From an uncultured Bifidobacteriaceae bacterium (lineage in GTDB: Bacteria > Actinomycetota > Actinomycetes > Actinomycetales > Bifidobacteriaceae), in the NCBI GenBank assembly GCA_946891915.1, contig CAMPNN010000011.1, forward strand, positions 1 to 25,990: a DNA stretch of 25,990 nt, written 5' to 3'. The notes under the pieces were generated by a model. That model saw only the letters and a program-made list of their open reading frames with translations. It made no database searches and was not told where the DNA came from. Shown here one piece after another: positions 7,801 to 17,500 of this stretch. The position numbers were made by a program, and so were the translations under genes. The first letter of the stretch is position 1; each line of letters begins with the position of its first letter.

Positions 7801-10800
7801 AGAAAATCATAACGCTGCTAAAAACGCTACAAATTCAGCAAAACGCAAGCACGCAGTTCGAGATATTGTAATTCCGCTTACTGTTGACGCAAGTAAAGCT
7901 GGAAGCATCCCAGTAGTGGATCGCGAGCGCCTTCCAAAGCACGTTTACGAAATGCTTGCAGCAACCGCAGGTATTGGAAATACTGCGATTACGGGTGATG
8001 TGCTTGACGCAATGCCAAAGGTTGAAAGAGTAAAAGAAGATGGCAGTTTGGCGAAATTGCCGGAAGATTTGCTGGAAGAAGGGTATAGAGATTTCCCATT
8101 CGGCTTGGTTCATTCTTCCTATACTTTCTCACGAAATCTTGGAATTGATCACGAGTCGGCTACTGCTGGCAGATTGCCAGACGGACTTCTCGCTTCTCGC
8201 ATTGTGCCGGATGCTTTAGTCGGCCCTGCTTGGCCAACAATTTACTCGGCTTTAGGCTCCGTAATGGTTGACGGCTACCCGATTATTGAAGGCTTGCTTA
8301 ATGCGGTTCACTTGGATCACTTAGTTGAGCTTGATGTTGATGCTGAAGATTTCCGCAAGTATGTTGATAAGCGAATTAATTTGCTCGGCTGGGCAGAACC
8401 TTACGCAGAATCTGCTTCCGGACGCGTTGTAACAATTCACATTGTGCATACTGCAGCTGACGGTACGCGACTTGCGCACGAAACCGAGCGTTTCGCTATT
8501 CGCGGACGCAGCTTTAGCAACGCTCTTCCGGAGCCGGCCGCTGAATATGGCGATGCAGAAGGCTTGCACGGATACGAAATTGAAGACACTCCTCGCAGAG
8601 CTTTGCGCAGAGTAGTAGTTCGCGCGCCTCACGATATGACCGCTTTCGCGCGCACTTCCGGAGATTTCAACCCAATCCACACTTCTAAGCGAGGTGCTGC
8701 AATTTCCGGACTTTTCGCACCACTCGTGCACGGAATGTGGCTTTCTGCAACCGCTCAGCATGTGGCTCAAGCTTTGGACGAAAAGGGCGCTCGCTACGAG
8801 CTAATCGGCTGGTCCTACAACATGTACGGCATGGTTCAGCTGGACGACGAAGTAGAAATCACAGTTGAACGCGTTGGAAAAGTTCGCCGCGGCGGGCTCG
8901 CTTTGGAAGTTACGTGCCGAGTTGACGGGCAAATCGTGTCTAAAGCAAGCGCACTTACTCGCGCTCCACGCGCAGCCTTCGTATACCCAGGTCAGGGTAT
9001 TCAAAAGCAAGGAATGTCGTTGGATGAGCGTGCAAAGTCGCCTGCAGTGCGCGAAACTTGGGAAAGGGCAGATAAGCTTACTCGCGAAAAGCTTGGGTTC
9101 TCAATCCTCGCAGTTGTGCGTGATAATCCGAAGGAACTTACGGCTCACGGAGTCACGTATCGTCATCCTGAAGGACTGCTTAATTTGACGCAATTTACGC
9201 AAGTTGCGCTCGCAACAGTCGCGTTTGCGCAAACCGCGCGTTTGCGTGAAGCCGGATGTGATATTTGGCCAGCTTACTTTGCTGGTCACTCGCTTGGCGA
9301 ATACAACGCTTTAAGCTCCTTCGCGCAAATTATTCCTCTCGAAACTGTGCTCGAATTGGTGTTCCACCGCGGATCTACCATGCATCATTTGATTGAGCGC
9401 GACGAAAAAGGCCGTTCGAACTATCGCATGGGCGCGCTTCGACCAAACCAGTTCGGAGTTGGCGACGAAGGCGTGAACGCTTACGTTGAAGGAATTTCTA
9501 AAGCTACTGGCGAATTCTTGCAGATTGTAAACTACAATTTGGCTGGCCAGCAGTACGCAATTGCTGGAACGATTAAGGGCTTGAAGGCTTTGCAAGCGGA
9601 CGCTTCTAAGCGTGCGAAAGAGTACGGCGGAAAGCCGCCGTTCATGCTCGTGCCTGGAATTGACGTGCCGTTCCACTCTCGCATTCTTCGAAAGGGCGTG
9701 CCAGAATTCCGCGATAAGCTCGATTCGCTTCTGCCAAAGTATATTGACTACTCTGTGCTTGTAGATCGTTACATTCCAAACCTCGTTGCATGCCCGTTTG
9801 AGCTTACTCGCGAGTTTGCGCAAAAGATTTTGGACGTTGTGCCATCCGAGCGTATTGAAGCAGCTTTGGAAGACGAAGCAACCTGGAAATCTTATGCAGA
9901 GGATGAGCAGAAGCTTGGCCGACTGCTTCTTACGGAGCTGCTTTCGTGGCAGTTCGCATCCCCAGTTCGCTGGATTGAAACGCAGGCTCTTATGTTTGCC
10001 GATCGCGCTCGCGGCGGACTTGGCGTTGAAGAATACGTGGAAGTTGGTTTAGGAAACGCTCCAACTTTGGCAAATCTTGGTGCTAAAACTCTTGCTTTGC
10101 CGGAATTTAGTGGCGAAAAAGTGACTGTTTATAACGTTGGCCGAGATGAAGGTCGCGTTTATATGACGGATACGGATTCGCTTGTGCCGGAAGTGTTTGA
10201 TGAGGAGGATAGCGCGACTAAAGCTGCACCTGCTGCAGCTGCTGCTTCATCTGCTGTTGCTTCTGCTGCTCCTGCTACTGCATCTACCGCTGCTCCTGCT
10301 ACTGCTCCTGCCAGCGCAGCAGCAAGCGGACCTGTAGCAGACTTGCCATTTAAAGCATCCGACGCAATCTCAATGCTAATCGCCTATAGTGCAAAAATTC
10401 GTCTCGACCAAATTGGCGACACTGACACAACTGACACGCTCACAAACGGCGTATCTTCCCGCCGAAACCAGCTGCTTATGGATATTAGCTCCGAGCTTGG
10501 CGTGGCAAGCGTGGACGGTGCTGCAGAGGCTCCAATGAGCGCGCTTCGTAAGTTGGTTGATTCGGTTGCTCCGCGCTATAAAGCATTTGGTGCCGTACTT
10601 TCCGACATTGTGCGCGAACGTTTGCGTGCGCTTTTCGGCGCGGCCGGCGTGAAACCTGCACAAATTGACAAGCGAATTTCGGAAGTCTGGCAGCTTGGCG
10701 AAGGCTGGCGTGCGCACGTGCTTGCAGCTTTGGTTTTGCAAACTCGCGAAGGTGCAAGCGTGCGTGGCGAAAATCTTGCGCAACTTTCTACAGATCCTGC

Positions 10801-13800
10801 AAAGAATACTGCTGCAGCCGACGCTTTAATCGACGCAGCAATTGCGCAGGTTGCTCAAGCTCACGGCGTTAGCGTTTCCAAGCCTGGTGCTGCAGGTGGC
10901 GCTGGTGGTGCTGTGGTTGATTCTGCAGCTCTTGACGCTTTCGCTCAGCAGGTTGTTGGTGCTGACGGCGTGCTTGCTGCAACCGCTAAGTTTGTTTTAG
11001 CAAAGCTCGGCGTTGAGGCTCCTCAAGCAGAAACCGAAGCTGACGAAAACGTGGCTGTTGTTGCTGCTGTTGAAGCTGAGCTTGGTGCGGATTGGCCAAA
11101 GCAGGTGGAGCCTCGATTTGATGAGCGAAAGGCGATTCTTTTCGACGATCGTTGGGCTTCTGCTCGCGAAGACGTTGCGCGCTTGTACTACGAGCATTCA
11201 GTAAAGAATGAAGATGTGCAAGCAGATGAAGTTTCTGCAATTGCAAGTCGATTCGGCAGCTTCTTAAGTGCAGGTGAGGCTGTAGCTTCGGAAGCTGAAT
11301 GGTTTGAAAGTGCTGCTAAGTCGCGCGGACTAAAAAATCTTGCAACCATATTTAACGGTATTTCTTGCGATGCGCGCACGAAACTTTCGCAAAGTAACGC
11401 TTCTGAAGATGCTGCTTACGCAACTCGTTTCGCGGGAGAAGTTGCGGTTGTAACAGGCGTTGCACCAAACTCAATCGCAGCTCGCGTAGTAACAGGCTTG
11501 CTTAAGGGCGGTGCGACGGTTATTGCAACTTCGCACAGCTTCAAGCCGAGCGTAAAGTCTTGGGCAAAGAAAGCGTATCGCGAGAACGCTTCGATGGGCG
11601 CAAAACTTTGGCTTGTGCCAGCAAACTTGTCTAGTTACCGCGATGTTGACGCGCTTGTGAAGTGGGTTGGCACGGTTTCGAAGAAAGTAAGCGGCGCAAC
11701 TACCACAATTTTGAAGCCTGCTTACGAGCCGAGCATGTTCTTCCCGTTCGCAGCGCCTCCAGTTCACGGCACTTTGGCTGATTCCGGTTCGCTTTTTGAA
11801 TCGCAATCTCGCTTAATGCTTTGGGGTGTGGAGCGCGCAATTGCTGGATTTGCGCAGATTGGAGCAGATACGGATGTGCAACATCGTATGCACGTTGTGT
11901 TACCTGGCTCTCCAAACCGCGGCATGTTCGGCGGCGACGGCGCTTACGGCGAAGTCAAGAGCGCGTTTGATGCGATTGTGAATCGTGCGCATGCGGAAAG
12001 CGTGTGGTCGGATCGCGTTACTTTCGCTCATCCAAAGATTGGTTGGGTGCGCGGAACCGGCTTAATGGGCGGAAACGATCCGTTGGTTGCTGTAGTTGAG
12101 CGTCACGGATTAACTACCTATTCTACGCAAGAAATGGCAGATCGTTTGCTTGATTTGTGCACTCGCGAGGCGCGTAAGCAGGCTGCGATTGCGCCTTTGG
12201 ACGTAGACTTTACGGGCGGATTAGGCAAGGAGCCTCTTGATTTGAACGCGCTTCGTGCAGAAGCGTTGGAAGATCAAAAGCGTGCGGAAGCTGCGGAAGA
12301 AGCTGTTGAATCTGTTGAATCTGCAGAATCTTCTGCTAAATCAACTGCTAAATCAACCAACAAAGCACTCCCAACTCCTTACGTACCAACTCAGCCGCAA
12401 GTCAACTTGTCTGATTGGAAGAACGTAACAGCGCGTCCGGAAGACGAAATCGTAATCGTATCAGTCGGCGAGCTTGGACCGTGGGGTTCCGGACGTACTC
12501 GTTTCGAAGCAGAGCTTGGAATTAAGGAAGACGGTTCCGTAAAACTTTCTGCAGGAGCAGTACTGGAATTAGCTTGGAATATGGGCTTGCTTACTTGGCA
12601 AGACTCGCCAAAGCCGGGCTGGTACGATGCCGACGGCACGCTTGTGCCAGAAGAAGATATTGCAGAAAAGTATGCTGACGAAGTAGTAGCGCGTTCTGGT
12701 ATTCGACCATTCGAAACCGGCATGGGCGGCGACTACAAGGAAGGCGCGAACGAAGAAGAAGCGGAAATCTTCCTCGACCACGACGTAAGCTTCAGCGTTC
12801 CAACAGAAACGATTGCGCGCGAATACGTGGCACTCGACGAAGCGCATACTGCAATTGCTCGCGATGCCGAATCGGGAGAGTGGACTGTTACTCGCAAGGC
12901 AGGTTCCATGATTCGCGTGCCGCGTAGGGCTGCGATGACCAGAACCGTCGGCGGACAATTCCCTAAGGGCTTCGACCCGCTCAAGTGGGGAATTCCAGCT
13001 TCGATGGTTGGAAGCGTTGACAAGATTGCGTTGTGGAATATCGTAACAACAGTGGACGCTTACATTTCCGCCGGTTTCACGCCTTCGGAGATTCTGCAGT
13101 CTGTGCATCCGTCACTTGTTGCTTCCACGCAAGGCACCGGTTTTGGCGGCATGAGCTCAATGCGAAAACTGTACTTGGATCGCTTCCTTAACCACGAAAT
13201 TCCAACTGACGTGCTGCAAGAAGCGTTACCAAACGTTGTTGCAGCGCACGTAATGCAAACTTATATCGGCGGCTACGGAAATATAGTTCAGCCGGTGTCG
13301 GCTTGCGCAACTGCGGCGGTTTCGCTCGAAGAAGGCGTCGACAAGATTGCGCTCGGCAAAGCTGACTTCGTTGTAACTGGCGCAATCGACGATATTGGCG
13401 TGGAATCTGTGGTCGGCTTCGGCAACATGAACGCAACTGCCAATAGCGAAGAAATGTACGCAAAGGGCATAAGCCCACGATTCTTCTCGCGTGCGAACGA
13501 TCGCAGACGCGGCGGCTTCCTCGAGGCTCAAGGCGGCGGCACGATTCTGGTTACGCGCGGCGATATTGCGCTTAAGCTTGGCTTGCCGGTTGCTGGCGTG
13601 GTTGGTTTCATTCACTCCTACGCTGATGGCATTCACACCTCCATTCCTGCTCCGGGCTTGGGTGCTTTGGCTGCAGGTATGGGCGGCGCAAAGTCTAAGC
13701 TCGTGCGCGATTTGGCGGCGCTTGGCGTGACTCCGGACGATATTGCAGTGGTTTCTAAGCACGATACTTCCACGAATGCCAACGATCCGAACGAATCCGA

Positions 13801-14401
13801 GCTGCACAATACTCTTGCGCACGCAATCGGACGCACGGACGGAAATCCGCTGTTCGTAATCAGCCAAAAGACGCTAACCGGACACGCAAAGGGCGGCGCG
13901 TGCATCTTCCAAATCAACGGTTTGACGCAGCTGTTTAGAAGTGGCGTAATTCCGGCGAATGCGTCGCTTGATTGCGTGGATCCTAAGCTTGCGCGCGACG
14001 ACCATATGGTTTGGTTGCGCGAGCCGATGCGCGTTGGTGATTGTGCTGGAGCTTGTGCGGTTAAGGCTGCGCTCGCAACTTCGCTCGGATTCGGCCATGT
14101 GAGTGGATTCGTGGCACTGGTTCACCCTGGTGCTTTCGAAGCTGCTGTGGCTGCTGCCGACGGCACTGAGGCGCTGGAGGAGTGGCGCAAACGCGCAAAC
14201 GCTCGCTTGGCGGCGGGTCAGAGAAGGCTTGAGGAAGGCATGATGGGCCACGCGCCGCTGTTTGAGCCGGTGGAAAATCGCCGATTGCTGAAAGACGGAA
14301 CGCGCCTTCCGGACGGCACGCGCTACGACGGTCACGAAGCAGAAAAGGCGATGCTGCTTAATCCTGATGCGCGCCTTAACGCGAACGGCTACTACTGCTG
14401 A
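4847..14401 (+). CDS. fas: Type I fatty acid synthase, single multifunctional chain
   Basis: This 3184-aa cytoplasmic megasynthase builds saturated fatty acids from acetyl- and malonyl-CoA. The order of domains follows the mycobacterial/corynebacterial FAS I (about 3070-3100 aa). Acetyltransferase comes first, with GHSQG Ser121. The FMN-type enoyl reductase follows (AGMTPTT and AELAGGGQ, about 400-435), then a linker with the DUF1729-like region (about 745-785). The hot-dog dehydratase has SGDFNPIH (Asp1273, His1278). Malonyl/palmitoyl transferase carries GHSLG Ser1482. An Ala/Pro/Ser-rich hinge (about 1790-1830) leads to the carrier domain with probable phosphopantetheine Ser1871 in GVSSRRN. 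Ketoreductase shows VVTGVAP and Tyr2367/Lys2371. Ketosynthase has Cys2820, His2972 and His3013/Lys3015. No phosphopantetheinyl transferase domain follows the ketosynthase, so the separate AcpS at 24785-25477 is required. Low-complexity Ser/Lys/Glu and Asn/Gln/Lys inserts occur near 895-910, 980-1005 and 2485-2505. All catalytic motifs look intact. Confidence 0.97.
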   Translation: MTTYFFDQLANAPHALTFAGQSTPWVDSLKELGKDEELNAELHEYEAGAKALLAPIYAELLANAGGDMNVFDALENKHINAANALLSVPGITLAQLGAVRDLTNLGYNFEVNKPCAVLGHSQGVIAAEIVKARLKAKSWQKARPQIEELLAIAYLIGAAGDRESRMLEITGDGEHTPMLSLKGITKKQAEALISRVERTRGEISIAVKNANNHMVFAGYPEDMEAVLNEAQKEAKRSKKLREMKVRGGAVFAPVAEYLDVTVPFHSPMLQPAVEQVEAWANEAGLNAAVARELADAVLVTPVDWAAQIGEVLEQNNARSLWILDMGPSEVLGKLTGVLVQGTGAGVVEAATMRSRAELSTADSASEPARTGCWADFAPRVINTPSGRKVLTKFSKLTGKAPVLLAGMTPTTVEPEIVAAAANAGYWAELAGGGQVTAEVFDRHMKSLEKQLREGATIEFNAMFMDRYLWNLQFGSKRIVAKKRQSGAPIDGVVISAGIPELDEAKELVASLQKDGFPYVTFKPGTVDQIRQVVRIAKAVAPATIIVQVEGGAAGGHHSWESLDDLLITTYAQVRECDNLVLVAGGGIGTPERAADYISGEWANEYGLPNMPVDAVMIGTAAMTAKEAHTSPEVKRMLVETPGIVMPKASSIEGFDEDPFAPMGERWVPSGKVVGGVTSGLSHLHADIYELENASARCGRLLVHMMKHPEELETRRDEVIAALNSTAKPYFGDVESMTYAQFAQRFLDLAYPWVDPTYADRYLHLLQRIEARLVSQDSGEFTSILPTRAQVSEKPQAALDALLQALPQAREMNVVPMDAAWFPTLVREYPKPMPFVPVIDNDLLRWWGQDQLWQSEDSRYSADAVRVIPGPISVAGITTMDEPIADILGRFEKAMLNRAESAENKAENSIANQSAFSQIAAAANVEAYVRACPNISWVGHVTANPAYGSAIGDENYVITVTSTNNDVISLDLDIKLDTFWDNQENQENHNAAKNATNSAKRKHAVRDIVIPLTVDASKAGSIPVVDRERLPKHVYEMLAATAGIGNTAITGDVLDAMPKVERVKEDGSLAKLPEDLLEEGYRDFPFGLVHSSYTFSRNLGIDHESATAGRLPDGLLASRIVPDALVGPAWPTIYSALGSVMVDGYPIIEGLLNAVHLDHLVELDVDAEDFRKYVDKRINLLGWAEPYAESASGRVVTIHIVHTAADGTRLAHETERFAIRGRSFSNALPEPAAEYGDAEGLHGYEIEDTPRRALRRVVVRAPHDMTAFARTSGDFNPIHTSKRGAAISGLFAPLVHGMWLSATAQHVAQALDEKGARYELIGWSYNMYGMVQLDDEVEITVERVGKVRRGGLALEVTCRVDGQIVSKASALTRAPRAAFVYPGQGIQKQGMSLDERAKSPAVRETWERADKLTREKLGFSILAVVRDNPKELTAHGVTYRHPEGLLNLTQFTQVALATVAFAQTARLREAGCDIWPAYFAGHSLGEYNALSSFAQIIPLETVLELVFHRGSTMHHLIERDEKGRSNYRMGALRPNQFGVGDEGVNAYVEGISKATGEFLQIVNYNLAGQQYAIAGTIKGLKALQADASKRAKEYGGKPPFMLVPGIDVPFHSRILRKGVPEFRDKLDSLLPKYIDYSVLVDRYIPNLVACPFELTREFAQKILDVVPSERIEAALEDEATWKSYAEDEQKLGRLLLTELLSWQFASPVRWIETQALMFADRARGGLGVEEYVEVGLGNAPTLANLGAKTLALPEFSGEKVTVYNVGRDEGRVYMTDTDSLVPEVFDEEDSATKAAPAAAAASSAVASAAPATASTAAPATAPASAAASGPVADLPFKASDAISMLIAYSAKIRLDQIGDTDTTDTLTNGVSSRRNQLLMDISSELGVASVDGAAEAPMSALRKLVDSVAPRYKAFGAVLSDIVRERLRALFGAAGVKPAQIDKRISEVWQLGEGWRAHVLAALVLQTREGASVRGENLAQLSTDPAKNTAAADALIDAAIAQVAQAHGVSVSKPGAAGGAGGAVVDSAALDAFAQQVVGADGVLAATAKFVLAKLGVEAPQAETEADENVAVVAAVEAELGADWPKQVEPRFDERKAILFDDRWASAREDVARLYYEHSVKNEDVQADEVSAIASRFGSFLSAGEAVASEAEWFESAAKSRGLKNLATIFNGISCDARTKLSQSNASEDAAYATRFAGEVAVVTGVAPNSIAARVVTGLLKGGATVIATSHSFKPSVKSWAKKAYRENASMGAKLWLVPANLSSYRDVDALVKWVGTVSKKVSGATTTILKPAYEPSMFFPFAAPPVHGTLADSGSLFESQSRLMLWGVERAIAGFAQIGADTDVQHRMHVVLPGSPNRGMFGGDGAYGEVKSAFDAIVNRAHAESVWSDRVTFAHPKIGWVRGTGLMGGNDPLVAVVERHGLTTYSTQEMADRLLDLCTREARKQAAIAPLDVDFTGGLGKEPLDLNALRAEALEDQKRAEAAEEAVESVESAESSAKSTAKSTNKALPTPYVPTQPQVNLSDWKNVTARPEDEIVIVSVGELGPWGSGRTRFEAELGIKEDGSVKLSAGAVLELAWNMGLLTWQDSPKPGWYDADGTLVPEEDIAEKYADEVVARSGIRPFETGMGGDYKEGANEEEAEIFLDHDVSFSVPTETIAREYVALDEAHTAIARDAESGEWTVTRKAGSMIRVPRRAAMTRTVGGQFPKGFDPLKWGIPASMVGSVDKIALWNIVTTVDAYISAGFTPSEILQSVHPSLVASTQGTGFGGMSSMRKLYLDRFLNHEIPTDVLQEALPNVVAAHVMQTYIGGYGNIVQPVSACATAAVSLEEGVDKIALGKADFVVTGAIDDIGVESVVGFGNMNATANSEEMYAKGISPRFFSRANDRRRGGFLEAQGGGTILVTRGDIALKLGLPVAGVVGFIHSYADGIHTSIPAPGLGALAAGMGGAKSKLVRDLAALGVTPDDIAVVSKHDTSTNANDPNESELHNTLAHAIGRTDGNPLFVISQKTLTGHAKGGACIFQINGLTQLFRSGVIPANASLDCVDPKLARDDHMVWLREPMRVGDCAGACAVKAALATSLGFGHVSGFVALVHPGAFEAAVAAADGTEALEEWRKRANARLAAGQRRLEEGMMGHAPLFEPVENRRLLKDGTRLPDGTRYDGHEAEKAMLLNPDARLNANGYYC

Positions 14402-14431
14402 GTTGCTGCTGCTGGTGATGTTATAAGAAAA

Positions 14432-14487
14432 CTGCACCGCGAATTTACCGATTTGAATCAAACTGGTAAAAAGCGGTGCAGCTTTTT
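14432..14487. terminator. Bidirectional intrinsic terminator between fas and the surface gene
   Basis: CTGCACCGC (14432-14440) pairs perfectly with GCGGTGCAG (14473-14481). An inner stem TTTACC/GGTAAA (14444-14449 and 14465-14470) extends it. TTTTT follows on the plus strand (14483-14487), and on the minus strand the stem is followed by TTTTC. It sits 31 bp after the fas stop and 47 bp beyond the surface-gene stop, so it can end both convergent transcripts. Confidence 0.88.
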
Positions 14488-14533
14488 ATTTGCTGTTATT
14501 TGCTATTATTTGTGCTTTTCTACTTGCGCTTTT

Positions 14534-17500
14534 TTATTTGCGCTTTTTCTTGCGCGCAATAACCGCAAATGCCGTGCCTATTGCGGCTGCAATTGCCGTA
14601 ACAGCAGCTGCGGCTGCAATTGCGGAGCCAGTTTCGCCTAGCTTCGATTTCTTGATTTCGCCAGAGGAGCGACGTTTATTCGTGTTCTCTCCAGACTTTG
14701 CGCTGTTGTTGTTTGCGCTGTTGTTGTCGGCACCGCCGTTGTTTGCGTTACCGTTATTCGCGCCGCCGTTGTTGGCGGTTGTACCAGGCGCATTTCCATC
14801 AGAGTTCTGATTCTGTGCCGGCGTATACTTCTGCGCAGTGTCGGAATTCTGGTTAGCTCCAGTATTTTGTGCAGGATTATAGTTATGCCATGGCGTCTGT
14901 AGCGGAATCGACCAACGTTCTGGATTTAGCCAATCTTCCGGAGTTGGCGAATCTGGGTTTTGCCAAGGATTCTGATCCGGGTTCTGCCCAGTCTGAGCGC
15001 TTTCCGGATCTTTGCCTGTGTTTCCGCTAGATTCATCAGAAGTAGTATCGCCTTCCTTAGATTGTGCGGTAACTTCGGTATTATCCTTCACTTTATTTGC
15101 TGGAATCGTAACTTTTCCGGTTTGCGGATCAACTGTTACGCCGTCTGGAACTTTTCCGTCAAACGTCCAGTTGCCTTTCGCGTCCTTCTTTATCTTGATC
15201 TTGACGCGAGGAGTCTTGTTTCCTGCGGTTCCGTTACCAGTTGTTCCGTTGCCGTCGGTTCCGTTACCTGTGGTGTTATCTCCAGGGGTTGCGTTTCCTG
15301 GCGTATTACCTGGGTTATTTCCTGGCTCTTGCGAATTAGGATAAATTACTTCAGGAGTCAATTCTTCATATGAAGGTATTCCAGGTGTTCCGATTCCAGA
15401 GAATGTTTCCTCATTTTCTGGAATAAAGGTAATTTCCATGGATTCCGCGCCAGCTGGAGGAGTGACAGTTGCAGAGCCCTGATCTTCGCCATTTTGCGGA
15501 GTTACAACAAGCGGCCTATCCGTTGGGATTGGGCTTGGTTCTGGCTCCGGTTCCGGCGTTGGGGTAGGCGTTGGAGTTGGCGTTGGGGTAGGTGCAGGTG
15601 CCGGCTTCTCCTTTTCGCTAACTTTAGCAGTTACTTCTCCTGACTTGCTCTTGTCAGTCTTATCGCTACTGTCTTCTGATTGCGCAGTAATAGTGCTACC
15701 GTGCTTAATCTTGTCTGCTGGAATCGTAACAACGCCAGTTTGCGGATTAACAGTTACGCCGTTAGGTGCAGAGCCGTCAATCTTCCACTCATGCTTATCG
15801 CCTTCAGCAACAACAGTAATCGTTGCGGTTGTTTCACTGCCTTCTGGCGTGTAGGTAATTACAACCTTGTTCACACGAGTATCCGTGAGATCTGGAGTCA
15901 CACTAGCGCCACCCTCGGTTGGAGTGTCAATCTTTGGTTTAGCAATATTTCCACCGACAGTAATATTTACGCTATCGCCCGTCTTTGCTCCTTCACCCTT
16001 ACCGTTGGTTGGTGTGAGGGTGACAATGGCACCAGGCTTTTGCTTCGGGATAGTAATAGTGAAGTTGCCATCTTTATCTGCAGTTACTGGAGTACCAATC
16101 TGATTGTTGTCGGTGCCGGTAACAGTTACCGTTGCGCCTGGAAGAGTCTTTCCAGTGATGATTTGCTTATTAGAATCGTCGCTCTTAGGTGCAATATTTT
16201 GATCGCTAATCTGCGGGGTCTTAAAGCCGGTTACAGCAGTAGCAGGATCAGATGGTTTATCATCCTTATCCTTAGCTACAGCGGTGATTGTGCTGCCGTC
16301 TTCCAAGTCTTTTGCTGGAATCGTAACTTCGCCGGTTTTCCCATCAACTTTTACGCCTTCCGGAGCATCTCCGTCAATCTTCCAAGTGTTACCATCTTTC
16401 TTAACAACAATCGTGCGAACTGGCTTTTCTGGACCGTTGAGCGGATTTGGCTTAGCGTTGATTTCAATCTTCACAACTGATGCGCTGCCAGTTGGCGGAG
16501 TTACAGTTACATCTCCATCGCCCTGCTTTCCGCCTGCATTGTCCGAAGGAACGGTGATAGTAGGAGCTTTTGGCTTTGCAATAACGTTTACGTCTACTGG
16601 AGTGCCTTCAGTGCCGTCATTGCTTGGAACGAGCTGGAGTGTTGTGCCAGGTTTCTGATGAGGAACATCAACTGTAAAGTTGCCTTTATCGTCCACCTTA
16701 GTGGTTATGTCTTCGCCTTTATCATCCTTCAAAGGTGTGCCTTTATCGTCTTTAACCTTGATAATGGCACCAGGAGTTCCCTTACCAGTAATAGTGGTCT
16801 TATTAGAATCCGGCTTGTTCTCGGCTTTGCCGTCATTAATAAATGGCTTGTTCTGTGCCACAACATTTACTGTTACTGGTACGTTCACAGGTTTTTCCAT
16901 ACCTGGAATAGTTACCACGACAGTGCCGCTCTTTTGGCCTTCACTGGAGGTGTCTGGCGTACCGTTAGTTGCCCAAGCAAACTTGGTTCCCTTAGGTAAC
17001 TCATCCTTATTGGCAATGCTGTTTTCTGCGCTTGGAGAATCACCAACATGCACGCTTACTTTCTTGGCTTCTGGATTTGGCACAACGAGCACGTTGACTG
17101 GAATGTCAATAGCTGACTCGCCTGGCACTGTAACAGTCACAATGCCTGGCTGGTTGCCAGTCTTTGACGTATCAGGCTTCTTCTTCCAAGAAACATCAGC
17201 ATCCTTAGGCAAATCGCTATTATTCTTAATAACTTCCTGTGGCTTAGGAGTGGTATCCGTGCTGTCAGTCTTTTGCAACACAGTTATGTCTTTTCCTTCA
17301 GGCGCTGGTGTCACGTTTACCTTGACTTCAACGGTCTGAGGCTTTTGCCCTGGAACAGTTACAACAACGTTTACTGTTTTTTCGCCAGTTGTAGATGTGT
17401 CTGGCTTGCCAGACTTTCCGTCTTGTCCCTTGCTCCACTCGAACTTAGTGCCTTCTGGGAAGTCACCATTGTTTTCAATGCTGTTCTTAGGATCAGGATC

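Noticed and set aside
14402..14533. Frameshift or truncation at the end of fas or the surface gene
   Set aside because: Both end with expected features: the ketosynthase terminus of fas, and the anchor helix plus basic tail of the surface protein.
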